DNA from: Gloeopeniophorella convolvens
Lineage: Eukaryota > Basidiomycota > Agaricomycetes > Russulales
Direction: 5' to 3'
NCBI GenBank assembly: GCA_022496205.1
Contig: WTXD01000007.1
Span: 372,001-436,000, forward strand
DNA length: 64,000 nt
Shown here: positions 35,019 through 46,992 of the stretch, piece after piece
Layout of the letters: every line of letters begins with the position of its first letter
How positions within the stretch are numbered: position 1 is the first letter of the stretch
The notes under the pieces: generated by a model
Told to the model about the DNA's origin: nothing
The model's database searches: none
Seen by the model: only the letters and a program-made list of their open reading frames with translations
Program-made: the position numbers and the translations under genes

Positions 35019-38000
35019 ATGTCTACGGCTCCGCGACTTCCCACTGTCCGTCTGCCCTCAGCCATCCCAAACGCTGGCACTCGTACCGAGCCTTCCCGCC
35101 AGGACTCTGTCCTCTTAGAGCTCCCGTCATCGAGCAAGTTCGGCTTCGCATGGCCTGCGGACGCAGTCCCCGCCCCGCCCCTTCCGTCTCTGGCCGACCG
35201 TCACACGTCGCTCAGTTCTTCGGATGCCGATTCCGCACCCTCAGAGCACGAGGCTGAACCACGAATCAACGCCGGGGCCGACAGGTCAACCAATAGACGA
35301 AGGGGTAGCGGTGCTGGTAGGAAGGGCCACGGCGAGGAGTCAGACTCTTCCGACTTCACCCCCACTAACCGACCGAGCCTGGATCAGAGTTCGCTGGACC
35401 AAAGCCCCCCTTCCCTCCCTCGACTATCACGCGCATTCTCTGCTCCATTACCATCTCAGATCGGGTATCTAAAGAACCCTAAGCGTATGCCCTCCAATTC
35501 GCCACCGCATGATGATCCCGTTACCCCCAACATTCTGCCTGGCCCTGACCTCACTCATCTTCACGAGTTGTCGCTAGAACTAGCGGACTCAGTTCAGATG
35601 GTCATACAAACTCTCCTTCAAATCTCCCCACCACAGGTCTTTGATCCCGCGAAGGAGCAGTTCTCCGCCTGTGCCTTACCTGTCCCTACCCCTTCGGTTT
35701 CAGCATTGTTCACTGCCATGAAAAGTCTTAATTATATGTCTGCTAATATGGCTGCTTTTAGCACACCGCTTCGCTCGAGCTCACCTGATCCATCCCCTCA
35801 AACACGGAACGGGGATGCTGGGTGCGCTACAATTTCTGACACGTCTTTACAAGCACCGCAGGGCCCCGTGCAGGACTATGATATCGGCGAAACGTTGCAA
35901 AGTGTCGGCGATGCCCTCAGTGGGATGGCTGCCGATGCCGCTGTTGATCTTGTTCTATTCCATGGGGACGTCGGCATGAAGCATATCGCAGTCAAGGGGG
36001 ACGAGATAGGGATCTCTTATACACTATCACACGTCAGTCCATAATCTCAGGACTTACTTCCTCCCCTCATACCCTACGCAGATCGTCCGCCAGATCCTTG
36101 CGACGGCTCATCGTGGAGACTGCGTCGAAGTAGGCCTTTACTTGGTCGCGCCAGTCGAGGTGTCGCCAGATGATGCCGGAGAGCCATCCGTACTTGAGAT
36201 CCCTCTGGATGCCACGGAGCCAGCCGACGCCACGTCTACCCCTGATCCCAACATGCCGCTGCGTTGCACATTCCAGATAACACACGTGTTCGCAAATCAG
36301 TCTGCAGAGACCCCTAAACCGCAAGCCGGCACACCACCCGTGCGCGTTGAGCCGATCGTCGATTCTCATATCCTTCGGCGACTCATCCATCATATCGGGG
36401 CTTCCTTTACTCACGAACGTACGGACACAACACTCACGTGCAAGCTTTCAATGACGCTGGAACGCGGTTCGCCCGCCGTCGTCAACCCATCCATCGTCTT
36501 GACCGACGACGACCCCATTCTTCAAGCTTTCCCCGATTTCAAATTATCTGGCGAACCCACGCTTGAAGACCTTGCCCAATTCGTCGACACCTTGAAGGGA
36601 AAGAAGGCGTCTTTATATGCCAATGCCACGGGCATATTCGCCCAACACCTCACTAGCTACCTCACTGCCTGGGGACTGGACGTCAGCCATGCGTCATCCG
36701 ACTCAGATGCTGAAGCTTCTCCGATCCGGGAGACAACGATCCTCCCTTCCGTCGAATATCCTCCAATCGTCAATGAAGCCATCGGTGGAGGATTCGTTCT
36801 TCAAACACTCCCCGAACAGGATTCACCGCCCACAGCGCCACCTACCGCAAAGCCTCTATATCAATCTCCGTCATTCATCCTTATCGACGACGATGTCTCA
36901 GTCCTTCGGGAGCGTCTACGAAAGTTGCGCGCAGAGCTGCCATACCCCTTCCAGCTTGCACGCAAGAGGCCAAATCTCGCTGCGAATCATAGGCCTAGGT
37001 CATCACCTCAGGTTACCCGCGCCATGGGCATACCATCGGCTGCTTCCCCTCGGAGCCCAGCCGTCATCATCCACTTCACTAGCCTGGCCAATTTCAAGTT
37101 GGTTAAAGGCATCCTACAATCAGTGTTGGGCCCATCTGGCGGGACCGCTAGCCGCATGCCGGAGGTGATTGTGATTCCGAAGCCGGCTGGCCCACGTCGG
37201 GTGCTCACGGCACTGCACACTGCCGCCACCAAACCGATAGTGGACCCTTTTTTCTCTCCGATAGCGACCTCACCCATCAGTCCTGGTTTATACCCCGCAG
37301 CATCTTACTTCCACCAGACATTTAGCCCTAGGTCGCCAATGGGTCGACTAGCTGTGAGCTCGCGCAGCAACTCGCAGCAATCAGTCCGTTCACCCAAGGG
37401 CACTGAACCCTTTCTTGATAATGCCGGCATGCCACCATCACCATTGGGTCTGTCGGAAGGCATGGACTACTTCTCGGAGGCAGCAGAGAAGCTCGGATCC
37501 TCGCCGTCCTCTGGCCTCGTCATCCAGAGTCCTGACGGTCAACCCGCGGGAATCTTCTTCCACCCGCCGCGCGCTCGTAGTTCACGACCGACCTCGCATA
37601 GCGTGAGCGTCGATCACGGGCCAATGTCCTCGCGTGGTAGTCGAAGGCATTCAGACTCCACTGAACGAATGCGTTCGGCGGGCGGGGTCACCTTCCTCAA
37701 CCTCCCAACCCCGATTCAACAGCGACGCAGCAGTCCGATGCCTCAGGTCGCGGTTGGGGCGGATGTCGTGATCCCGATTACTTCTCTAGGGGCGGGGCCC
37801 ATTGGCGAGTCGTCCGCTCCACCTTCACTAAGCCAGGTTGCAGCTTCAGTCGCCGCGCGTCCGGTGGTAAAGAGGGTCAGTACGATCGAGGCTCTACGCA
37901 AAGTAGCTTCACCGCCATCGTCTCCGAGGGTGTCTCCAACTAGTGCGAAAATGTTACCATCGAGACGTAGCTCAGGACCGCGGCGCTCTCAAATGGAGGC

Positions 38001-39294
38001 TCCGTCGTCAACTTCATCGCCCATGAAGAAGGGGAAATCGTCAGAACCAAGTATTGTGCCCCCTATCAGCGTTCTTATCGTGGAAGGTGAGGAATTTGTT
38101 GACAGTCTGGCATTCGCAAACCCGAGGATATTACAGACAACCCCATCAATCAAACTCTGCTTTCGACTTTCATGCGAAAGAAGAAGATCAAATACGATGT
38201 AGCCAAGAACGGTGAGGAGGCGGTTGACAAGTGGAAGAGTGGGAGATTCCATCTTATCTTGGTCGGTCCGGCTCCGCATCACAGTGGCGAATAGTTCTCA
38301 CGGACGGCGTCCCTCGGTAGATGGACATTCAAATGCCCGTCATGGACGGCATCTCCGCGACTAAAGAGATCCGCCGACTGGAGAAGATGAACGCACCACC
38401 GGGTTTCCCAGGAACGCCACAGACGGAAGGTCAGCGCACTCCTTCTGACGTCGCTTCGAACGACTCGCGGGTGTCATCAAGTCCCTTCCGCTCCTCAGTC
38501 ATCATCGTAGCCTTGACGGCATCGTCGCTCCAGTCCGACAGGGTGGCTGCGTTGGCTGCAGGATGCAACGACTTCCTCACGAAACCGGTATCCCTGGAAT
38601 GGCTTAACAGCAAGATCATAGAATGGGGCTCGATCAAAGCGCTGCAAATGTTTGCAGACAACCGACCGGACCTTGTTAAGACCATTTCTACCGATCAGAC
38701 GGCGCAGGCCCAGAACATTGCACGCCTTTTGCACATGCCTGAAGGCAGAGCCTCCCCATCTCCGAGTCGGCCTGCATCGCAGCCTATCGCACCTGGTGCA
38801 GTTATAGTTCCCGGTTCTTCAACTCCCGGTTCCACTGAACGGACGCCGGTGAATGCGCCCTTCCTCGTGGAGAAGTTGTCAGCGGCTGGGCATGGATCTT
38901 CAGACGGAAAGACCCCAGAGTCAATTTTAAGTGGGTCTCGAATCCTAGCTCTTCACACTGTAAATGAAATTTACGATCACATCGCTCTAGCTCCGCAGGA
39001 TGGGAACACGAGAGGTAATACCTTCGAGCATTGGCCCTCCAATTATCACTCGATTCTAATAGGGGATTCTTAGACTCCGTGTCTTCTGGAGAGACTGCGC
39101 ACCCCATGAACGCCACTGGTAAGTCACCAGGCACGGTAGCGTTTAGGTCTGGAAATGAACTCACATGAACCCCTTTGTTCTGTCTTTGGATAGAAGCGCC
39201 ACCCCAGTCAGCTGAACAACCGCCCGCAGAGGGCGCAGCACAGCCCACTGACGTGTCAGCTGGTAGGGTTGGAGAGCAGCGGGCTGAGCAATGA
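35019..39294 (+). CDS. SSK1: Response regulator Ssk1 (HOG stress pathway)
   Basis: Ssk1 receives phosphate from the histidine-kinase phosphorelay and, when unphosphorylated, activates the Ssk2/22 MAPKKK of the osmotic-stress pathway. The start at 35019 (MSTAPRLPTVRLPSAIPNAG) is followed by a long disordered region, then a structured N-terminal part typical of basidiomycete Ssk1 (LHELSLELADSVQMVIQTLL; VDLVLFHGDVGMKHIAVKGD; LRRLIHHIGASFTHE). The receiver domain begins at about 38060: PPISVLIVE, then over an intron (38087-38136) DNPINQTLLSTFMRKKKIKY and WKSGRFHLIL, over another intron MDIQMPVMDGISATKEIRRL (phospho-acceptor Asp in MDIQMP), VIIVALTASSL and GCNDFLTKPVSLEWL (T/S and K). Two small final exons end in RVGEQRAEQ at 39294. 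Total about 1,250-1,300 residues, four to five introns. Confidence 0.93.
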
Positions 39295-39993
39295 TGGTAT
39301 TGGGCGATCTTCGGAGTGCTATCTCCCTGGATAGTGCCCATGGTCTCTCCATGGTATCTGAAGGTCGCCGGGTTTCTGCGCAAGCTGTTCTGAGCACATT
39401 TGACATTCCTTCACATCATCTTGGGCTTTAGTTGGGTTGGGTTTCGTTACTGTACACGTTCGTTGCTGGTCTGCCACACTTTTGCGTCATGTCGTGTATG
39501 GAGAGTTGCTGGAATGGGATGTTGTATTAGGTTAGGCGATGAGTGTGGGGACCGGGTCGCTGTTTGGGAGCGGACGATGTGCCGAAAGCTCAGCGGAGAG
39601 TTTACCCCTGATGGGACAAATGAGGGTGCCGTAACCGTGGTTCCTACGATGGGAGCGTGCCGGCAGATGGCCAACTCACAGAATCTCGCGCTAATTTCAG
39701 TGCCCCCCTCCGGCACGAGGCTGGCAGGCGGCTTACACGCTGAGCCAGCGCGCTGTATGCTATGTTCTATTCGGCGCAGTCTATGTGAAGGGGGATACTC
39801 CGGGTCCACATATGCTAAAAAGCCTCGCCGCAAGGAGCGCCAGCGCTCAGCGGAGAGCAAATACCCCCGTTTGAAACCCAGCGAGGTGGGAGGCACCCTC
39901 CACTCAAAGCATTAGCTTCTCCCTGTCCTCCTTTCTCTCTCTCCTCATCTGTCCTATTCCAAACCCTGGAAGAACTACCCGTCGCCCCCAGCG
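39295..39993. other. Intergenic SSK1 / KDM3-like gene
   Basis: About 700 bp with the promoter of the downstream gene. It contains a 13-bp direct repeat, GCTCAGCGGAGAG, at 39588-39600 and 39845-39857, and an 8-bp inverted repeat CGTGCCGG/CCGGCACG at 39656-39663 and 39710-39717. A frame of 171 codons at 39400-39915 has no motif. A CT-rich tract precedes the next start (about 39911-39960). Confidence 0.45.
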
Positions 39994-42900
39994 ATGAACG
40001 GGACCGTCCATGATCCCCATGGACATAAACGAACCTCCATAAACGAGCTCCTCAACCCCGTCGCGTCCTCCGCGATTGACCACGGTCTCCCGCACCAACC
40101 TTCGTCATATTCCAATGGTCATTATTCAACCAGTACGTCTTACACCCACCCTCCAATGCCCCCGCCCCCCCACCATGGCCCTGCAAATGGGGTTGCATAC
40201 AAGCTTAATCCCGCGAGTTGGGATGGTGCAGACCAGGACAGGCGGAGGGTGGACCACATGGCGCAACCGCGAGGATATGCGCACGGGGCGGTGCCACCCC
40301 CAGCCATGTACCAGGACTATAGTGCACACGGTTCCCGCCCTCACGAGGAAAGCTTTTCCGAACACCCCTCATGGCATAGTCCGACAGGGCGCCATGAAAC
40401 TCTGACTGGTTACGGCTCGCCCACCATTACGCAGTCTTACTCTGATGAGAGAACGTGTGAGTGCTTCTTAGAGCCGCATTTTGTCCTATCAACCCACTCG
40501 GCTGCCTCCAGCCATGCCCAATGATCTCCCTCCCAGCACGTCGCCCTCGCCATATCCCTCCCGGCCTGATTCTGCGCCGTATTACCGCACAGATATCCCT
40601 CCGTCAGCATATTCACAGCGCCCCCCGCCAGGGGCACCTGTTTTAGGTACGGGAAAGTGCCGGATCCCTAGCCGGGTCTTCTGCTTCATACTTATTTTGT
40701 GGCTTCTATCAGGCGCGTGGCCAAATCATGCACGCTCTCCCGCGGGTGGCCCAGGTCGCGGGCCCGCAGACCGCCCGCATACACAGCATCCCCAGCTACC
40801 CCCTCCGCCTTACATGCACCCACATCCCGCATACTACGCACACATGCCGCCCCCCGGCATGATGTATCCATACATGACGCCACATTCATACCCGCCTCCT
40901 GTGGCGGCGGCACCCGAGCCTACTTCGCACAAGCGCACTTCCTCGGATGAGACAGCCTCCAAGAGTAAGAGGAAACGATCGAATGCGAGGGACACGGTCG
41001 AGGGTGCGCGATGCATCGCTTGGCGTGAGGGGTGTTGGAGCCTGACACGCCACTTCTCCTTCCTATCGTAGCGAACGGATCGCGGCGCGGTTACAACGCG
41101 AACAAACGAAACCAAGCAGCACAGATCGCGGCGCAGAATGGTACGCGGCACCTTGCATTCGCCTGGCTAAGCACAGCCCTGATCATGGGATCTCTCATTT
41201 GTCCCTGGTGAACAGCGCAACTACAGGCATACACGCCCGGGACCGGTCCAGGTGCAAACGATAGCAGGACGGCGGACCGTGAGCGCCTGATATACTGTTG
41301 CTGTACTCGCAGCTGACCCGCATATCACACAGGCGCCTCGCGAACGACGAACGAGAGTTCGGCGGCGTCTGGGAATGCCGATACGGCTGGGCCACTGCAC
41401 CCGGAGTTGCAATTCGCACGGTGTATGTCCAACCGGTACAAGTCGGAAAGTTTCCCGCGGTGCGTGTCGTGCACGCGCCGGTGGGCTGGAGACACGTGCC
41501 GGTTTCAGGGAATTCGCTTCTTCCTCAAAGACGAAAAACAGAACATTGTCGGTGTTAGCTTCGTGGAGAATCAGAAGGCAGACTCGCCGAGCATGAAGTT
41601 CCCAACACGCTGGAACCGACCGCTCGATAACGTGTACATCAGAGAAATCAAGGTTTGTGACATTGTATGTCGACGCGCCAAGATAGGCATCCAATCACAT
41701 CCCAGCTCACCGTGGCGCGCGCACTCCTCCCGACGCTCAAGGAGGAGCAAGAGCACCTTCGGAAACCGGAAATTATACGACGACCGCGCGACAGCGACGT
41801 GCGCGCGACATGTGGTGCGGCGTCCCCTCGATTTATTGCACTTACGTGCCCGATTGACAGACCCTTCAGATACATGCATGACGTCAATCTTCTCATCATC
41901 GTGGATGTGCAGGCTCTGCGGGCGCGAGGCGTGCGCCGAGTGCTTCGCCAAGGTGCGCGAGCTGACACAGTATCGACCGGGCGCCAGCGACGGCGAGATC
42001 GCCGCGCTCCAGGCCAAGCGCGAGACGCATGCCCACACCAATCCTTTCTTCCTTTCCTGTACACGTCGTAACGAACACCAGTACTCGGACTTCTCGCCCA
42101 TGTCGCGTTTCGACAAGACGGAGCTCGAAGAAGTCATCATCAGCATGGAAAAACTCCTTCGCGAGGAGGCAGAGCGCCCTGCTGGGCCTATTGCTGAGCC
42201 GTCTGTGCCCGCGCCTACAGCCTCAGACGGAGCCGCAAAAGTGCCTGGTGGTGCGAATTCATCTTCTGCAGGAGCAGACGTGTCGCAACCCTCTGGGGGC
42301 CAGGGCCCTTCAGTTGGTTCTGTAGGTGTCCAGCAAGACTGGTTTGCTCTCTCTACGGATTGACTGGCACTTCTGACGTGAGCCCATATGTGCGCAGGAT
42401 CTTGCGCCAATTGTGGTGCCGAAGGCAGCCGGAGGGCCTATAAGCCCTGTGGCGTCATCAGCACCACTTTTGGATGTCTCGAACAACGCGGAAATCGAAG
42501 ACCCGTCTGGTATACCGTCTCAACCAACGAATACATACACTACCATAGAGCTCACCGACGCGGAGTTCCGGCGGGTGTGGTCGCAAGGCGCGCCGATCGT
42601 GGTGACAGGCCTGCTGGAGAAGTTCAGCATTCAATGGCGTCCGGACTACTTCCGCGAGAAGCACACCCAACAGACATGCTCGGTGGTCGAGTGCCAGACA
42701 GACGCGAGCAAGCGGATGAATGTCGGCGACTTCTTCGCGTTGTTTGGCAAGTACGAGGGCCGTACGGAACGTTGGAAGCTCAAGGACTGGCCGTCGAGCA
42801 CCGAATTCAAGACTGCGCTACCTGAGCTCTTCGATGACTTCCTAAAGGCAGTGCCGATGCCAAACTACTGCCGGCGCGACGGCGTGCTGAATATTGCATC

Positions 42901-43630
42901 GCACTTCCCGTCGAACACGGTGATGCCGGACCTTGGTGCGTGAAGTGTCTTGCATGGGCGCGATTTGGGTGGCGTTGATGCTGGGAATATCGTGCGAAAG
43001 GCCCGAAGATGTACACTGCTCTGGCGACGAACGAGAAGGATGGGTCGAAGGGCTCGACGCGGCTGCACATGGACATGGCCGATGGCGTCAACGTCATGGT
43101 GCACGCTGAGGCCCGCGAAGATGGGTCACTCGGGGTGGCCGCGTGGGACCTGTTCCGCGCAGAGGACGCAGACCGGCTGCGCAAATTCCTCAAGCGGCGG
43201 TTCGGCGGGAACGGGCAACATGACCCTATCCTGTCGCAGCAGTACTATCTCGACGCGACGCTGCGGAAGGAGCTGTTCGACGACTACGGGATCAAAAGCC
43301 ATCGCGTGTATCAGCGCCCGGGGGACGCCGTGTTTGTCCCTGCCGGATGCGCGCATCAGGTACGGGACACCAAGAATAGTCGAGGCGCAATATGGAGCGA
43401 TCTGACGGGTCATGACAATTTAGGTTGCGAATTTGGCCGACTCGATCAAGGTCGCGGTTGACTTTGTCAGCCCGGAGAACATCGCACGGTGCGAGAAGCT
43501 GACAGGTGAGTTCCGGGAGCAGAACCAGAGCATGGTATGGAAGGAAGATAGTCTGCAACTTCGGACGATGATGTGGTTCGCTTGGTTGTCGTGCACGCGG
43601 CAGGAGGAAGAGAGCGAAGGGTTGAACTAG
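39994..43630 (+). CDS. KDM3-like JmjC histone demethylase
   Basis: Fe(II)/2-oxoglutarate dioxygenase of the JHDM2/KDM3 class, expected in the nucleus; animal members remove H3K9 methyl groups. The start at 39994 (MNGTVHDPHGHKRTSINELL) opens a Pro/Tyr/His-rich disordered region to about 40920, then a basic segment (RRGYNAKKRNQAAQIAAQNA). A Cys-rich region follows: FARCMSNRYKSESFPRCVSC and RRWAGDTCRFQGIRFFLKDE; then over an intron the KDM3-type zinc finger CDTCMTSIFSSSWMCRLCGR, EACAECFAK and CTRRNEH. The JmjC domain has APIVVTGLLEKFSIQWRPDY, LHMDMADGVNVMVHAEARED with the HxD iron ligands, and GDAVFVPAGCAHQ with the second His, then ADSIKVAVDFVSPENIARCE. About a dozen introns; those at 41650-41900 and 42330-42400 were placed by phase and homology. 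Substrate specificity is inferred only from the class. Confidence 0.9.
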
Positions 43631-43870
43631 GCAGATGGTCTGGGATTCATTGACGAGTCGTAGGATGCGTAGAGTGGACGAGGACGAGGATGAGGATGAG
43701 GGATGTGGTTAGCGCTATGCAGGATACGGGATATAACAGTGTATGACGTCACGGAGACATTCGGAGTGTGGTTCCGGGTCCGAACGTGGGCGGCGTGTTT
43801 GGCACCACTCTCGCCTCGTCGTCCTCGCCATCCTCGCAACATCCTCCTCCGCCTCCCCGTTGGCCACCCA

Positions 43871-46594
43871 ATGCCAAAGCCGACGCTTCTGCAGTCGATC
43901 CTTGGCAAACCGTCGCAGTCTTACGCTTTCCCGCCAGACAAGCATTACTATTCTGCCCGCCACGACTTTGTGCGTGCTGCGGTCGCTGCCCAGGCCGATG
44001 CGGCCGCAGTGGCCGCTAGCCCCGGCGTGGCGGGCCCTTCCCTCGAGGCCCCCGGCCCCGCACGCTTTGTGCGGCGAGAGCTGGCTGCCGACGGGGGTTG
44101 GGGCGATAGTGATGGGCCCACGTCGAGTGGAAGCTTATCGGGAGACGAGGCACGCTCCCGTCGTCGCTCCTCGTCCAATGGCGTCATTTCCTCGGAGCCT
44201 TCTACTTTCTCCCGTCCTCAAATATCTTCTCCCAGCATCCGCACCACTCTCTCGCGTGTCCCTACTGACAACAACGGAGAAAACGACAGTGGCAGTGCGG
44301 AAGACGACTCGGACACCGACGTTTTCTACACCCCTTTCTCGTCCCCGCCCATATCTATGCTTATCGAGTCCCCGCTTGCCCTCCTCCCCCGCGAGACCTC
44401 TCCGTCCCCCTCCCCCTTCCACGACGAAAAACACTCTTCCTCTGCCTCCTCGTCAGCCTCGTCCTCCCACTCGTGCTCTACACCGCCCACCTCTGACGAG
44501 CTCCACGCCGCCTTTGCGGTGTTTGCAAAACGGCCTGCTAGCCCACCGCGCGCACGCCGCCTCTCCCCTCCGTCCAAATCGTACGCATACACGGACGAGG
44601 ACTGGGCAAAGGAGGTCCGCTGGCTCATCCAGCCCTCTGCCTCACAAGATGCCGCCCAGAAGCGCCGGGCGAGCCTGCATGTCGTCGCGCAGGCGGCGCT
44701 TGCTTCGCTCCCCGATCAGCCACAGCCTCGCCCGCGCTCGCGTACTCTTGTGAGCCGGCCTACGACTCGGCAGCGTATGACCGCACTGCTGGAAGAGGAC
44801 GAGGACGCGACGGACGAGATACGAGCGTCCTCCGTCTCTCCCCCGCCTGCGCGCGCACGGACATCTTCGGTCCCTGTCTCGCGTAGCAACAGCGTCACGA
44901 GCAACTCGCATCCCCGACCTGGCTCTCGGGCTTCGCATACACGCTCAATATCACTCAGCGCCCGCACCGTGGAGCTCCCCCAGATCCCTACGACCGCTGC
45001 ACCTGGGCCTGCCGCAGGGTACACGACGCTCACCTTGCCTCGCGCCTCGTACCGCGCCGAAGACCCCTGGCGCACCCTCGGCGGAGGACGCGTCGATCTC
45101 CCGCGCGATGGCCGCGCACAGGCGAGCATGGTATCGATAGAAGTCGTCCGTGGCGTCGCCTCTGCTTCGTTTCTTCCCGCTGGACTGCGCAGGCGAAGTT
45201 CGGTATCGCGTCCAGGCAAGAAGCACGACCTCGCGGGCGCGCTCGCTCTCACGTCCCATCGCCCGCCGCCCTCTTTTGTTCCCAGCTCAGACGTGCTGGT
45301 CCAGGTGTATGCCGTCGGCCTCGAGGGGCTGGATCGCCAGATCGTCTCGGACAAGGTCGGTACGGGCGAAGGCGGCGGGCGTGGCGCAGCTGGTTTCGTC
45401 CCGGGGCGCGGCGTCCTGGGCAGGGTCGTCGAGTGCGGCTGGGAGGTCTCGAACGAGACGCTGAAAAAGGGGGAGTGGGTCATTGGACTGCTCGACGCGC
45501 GAAAGGTCCGTCGTCCTCGGTATATTCTACGATTGCGGGGCTGCCGTACTGACACTAGTGCTTCTGTGACATAGTGCGGCGGGCTTTCCGAATTTGTGCT
45601 GCTCAACCGACATCGCGTGCACCGTGCACCACAGCCTAGCGTCCCCACCCCCACCCCCTTTCCCACACCACTTCGCTCGCGAAGTGCGTCTGCGCCTTCG
45701 TTTTCCCTCGAGTCGCTCGCCCTACTCCCGCTTCTCGGCGTCTCGGCATATCGCGCCGTGCGCACCTACCCCGTATCCAAGTCCTCCTTGTCCTCGGGCG
45801 GCGGCTCCGCGCTCGTTCTTCGCGGACAAGACGGGGTTGGCGGCCTTGCGACGCTGATGCTGCGCTCGATGGGCGTGAACGTTATCGTCCAGGTCGAGCC
45901 CGCCGCCGTCGGCCTAGACCCCGACTCGACCGCGTCGAAGCCGTTCATGCTGTTCTCCCAGGCCGACGAGCGGACCCTCGGGAGCAGCCCGCCGCGGCGG
46001 TTGCAGGAGGTCTGCGCCCGGCTGCGCGGGTGGGGCGTCGAGGGCATCTGCGTCGGCGCCCCTCTCGGCGTGCTCCGCGCCATTGACGCTGACATCGACT
46101 TCGTCCTCGACACCGTCGGCGGACGTGAGCTCTGGGACGCCGCGCACGCGCTGCTCGCGCGTGCGGGACACGCACGGGGCCCGGCGCAATTCACGACACT
46201 CGTTGGCGATGTCGGCGCGCGCAGGGCCGTCCCGAGCGCGCAGGACCACTGGCGCGCGGGAGTGCGCAATCTCCGCCGTGCGATGTCGTCCAAGCGCGGC
46301 ACGCCGACGCCCTCGCCAGATGACTCCGTGCCTGCGCCTGCGCACGGCCCGCGAAAGGTCGGCTACGCGTGGGTGTCGTGCGTCGCGGACGTCGACTTTG
46401 AGGGTGGCGACGTGCGCGACGCCCTCGCGGCGGTGCTTGGGGGCCCCGCGGGGCAGCCGCCGCCGGAGACGCTACTCGGGCTTGGCGGCGAGTACGGCGC
46501 GGGGCGCGTGCTGCCGTTCGAGCGAGCGCCTGAGGCGTTTGGTGGGGGCGTGCTTGAGGGCGGCGGCACGGCGGTCGTGCGCGTCGTTGTGTGA
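43871..46594 (+). CDS. MDR-superfamily reductase-like protein with long disordered N-terminus
   Basis: The ATG at 43871 (MPKPTLLQSILGKPSQSYAF) starts about 400 residues of Ser/Pro/Arg-rich, probably disordered sequence, followed by a GroES-like segment (SFVPSSDVLVQVYAVGLEGL, GFVPGRGVLGRVVECGWEVS, LKKGEWVIGLLDARK). One intron (about 45509-45574) joins to CGGLSEFVLLNRHRV, a short Ser/Pro insertion and a Rossmann domain (ALVLRGQDGVGGLATLMLRS, MGVNVIVQVEP; IDADIDFVLDTVGGRELWDA). It ends EGGGTAVVRVVV at 46594. Total about 886 residues, far longer than the usual 330-380 of quinone oxidoreductases. The zinc ligands of alcohol dehydrogenases are absent. Catalysis is not certain; the protein may be a regulatory or membrane-linked homolog. 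Confidence 0.82.
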
Positions 46595-46992
46595 GGCGCA
46601 TCTCCCCTCCTCTCACACTCTGTCATCTTCATCTCTCTTCCTTCCATTTTATCATGCTATTTGCTTGACACGCACACACGTTTTTGCTATGTGTTTTGAC
46701 CAGCACGCCTCCCGACCCTTACAAGTTTCCAGTGCCACGCGGACGGACTGCTGCATGTTACATATGCTATACATCATCGATTCACTATTACTCGAGTATC
46801 ACCTGTTTGTTTGTTTATCCGACGCGTGTGTACTTGCTTTTGCTCGTCGTTTTCAGACTGTCACGTCCCCAATCATCTATGTAATCAATGCACCACACGA
46901 TAGTCAACACACGTACGTACATACAGTATTACATGCATATCATAGAGAGCGCAATAAAACTGCCCCTGCACGCACGGTCGACTTACCGCGGG
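46595..46992. other. Convergent 3' ends
   Basis: The MDR-like gene and NUG1 run toward each other, so this AT-richer stretch should hold both 3' untranslated regions. It includes plausible AATAAA on the plus strand near 46952 (CGCAATAAAAC). No gene was recognised. Confidence 0.5.

Noticed and set aside
41571..42410. 279-codon minus-strand frame
   Set aside because: Antisense to the zinc finger and linker exons of the KDM3-like gene; no motif.
44716..45765. Long antisense frame (349 codons) opposite the MDR-like gene
   Set aside because: GC-rich shadow frame full of Arg/Ser/Pro; the plus strand carries the conserved domain.
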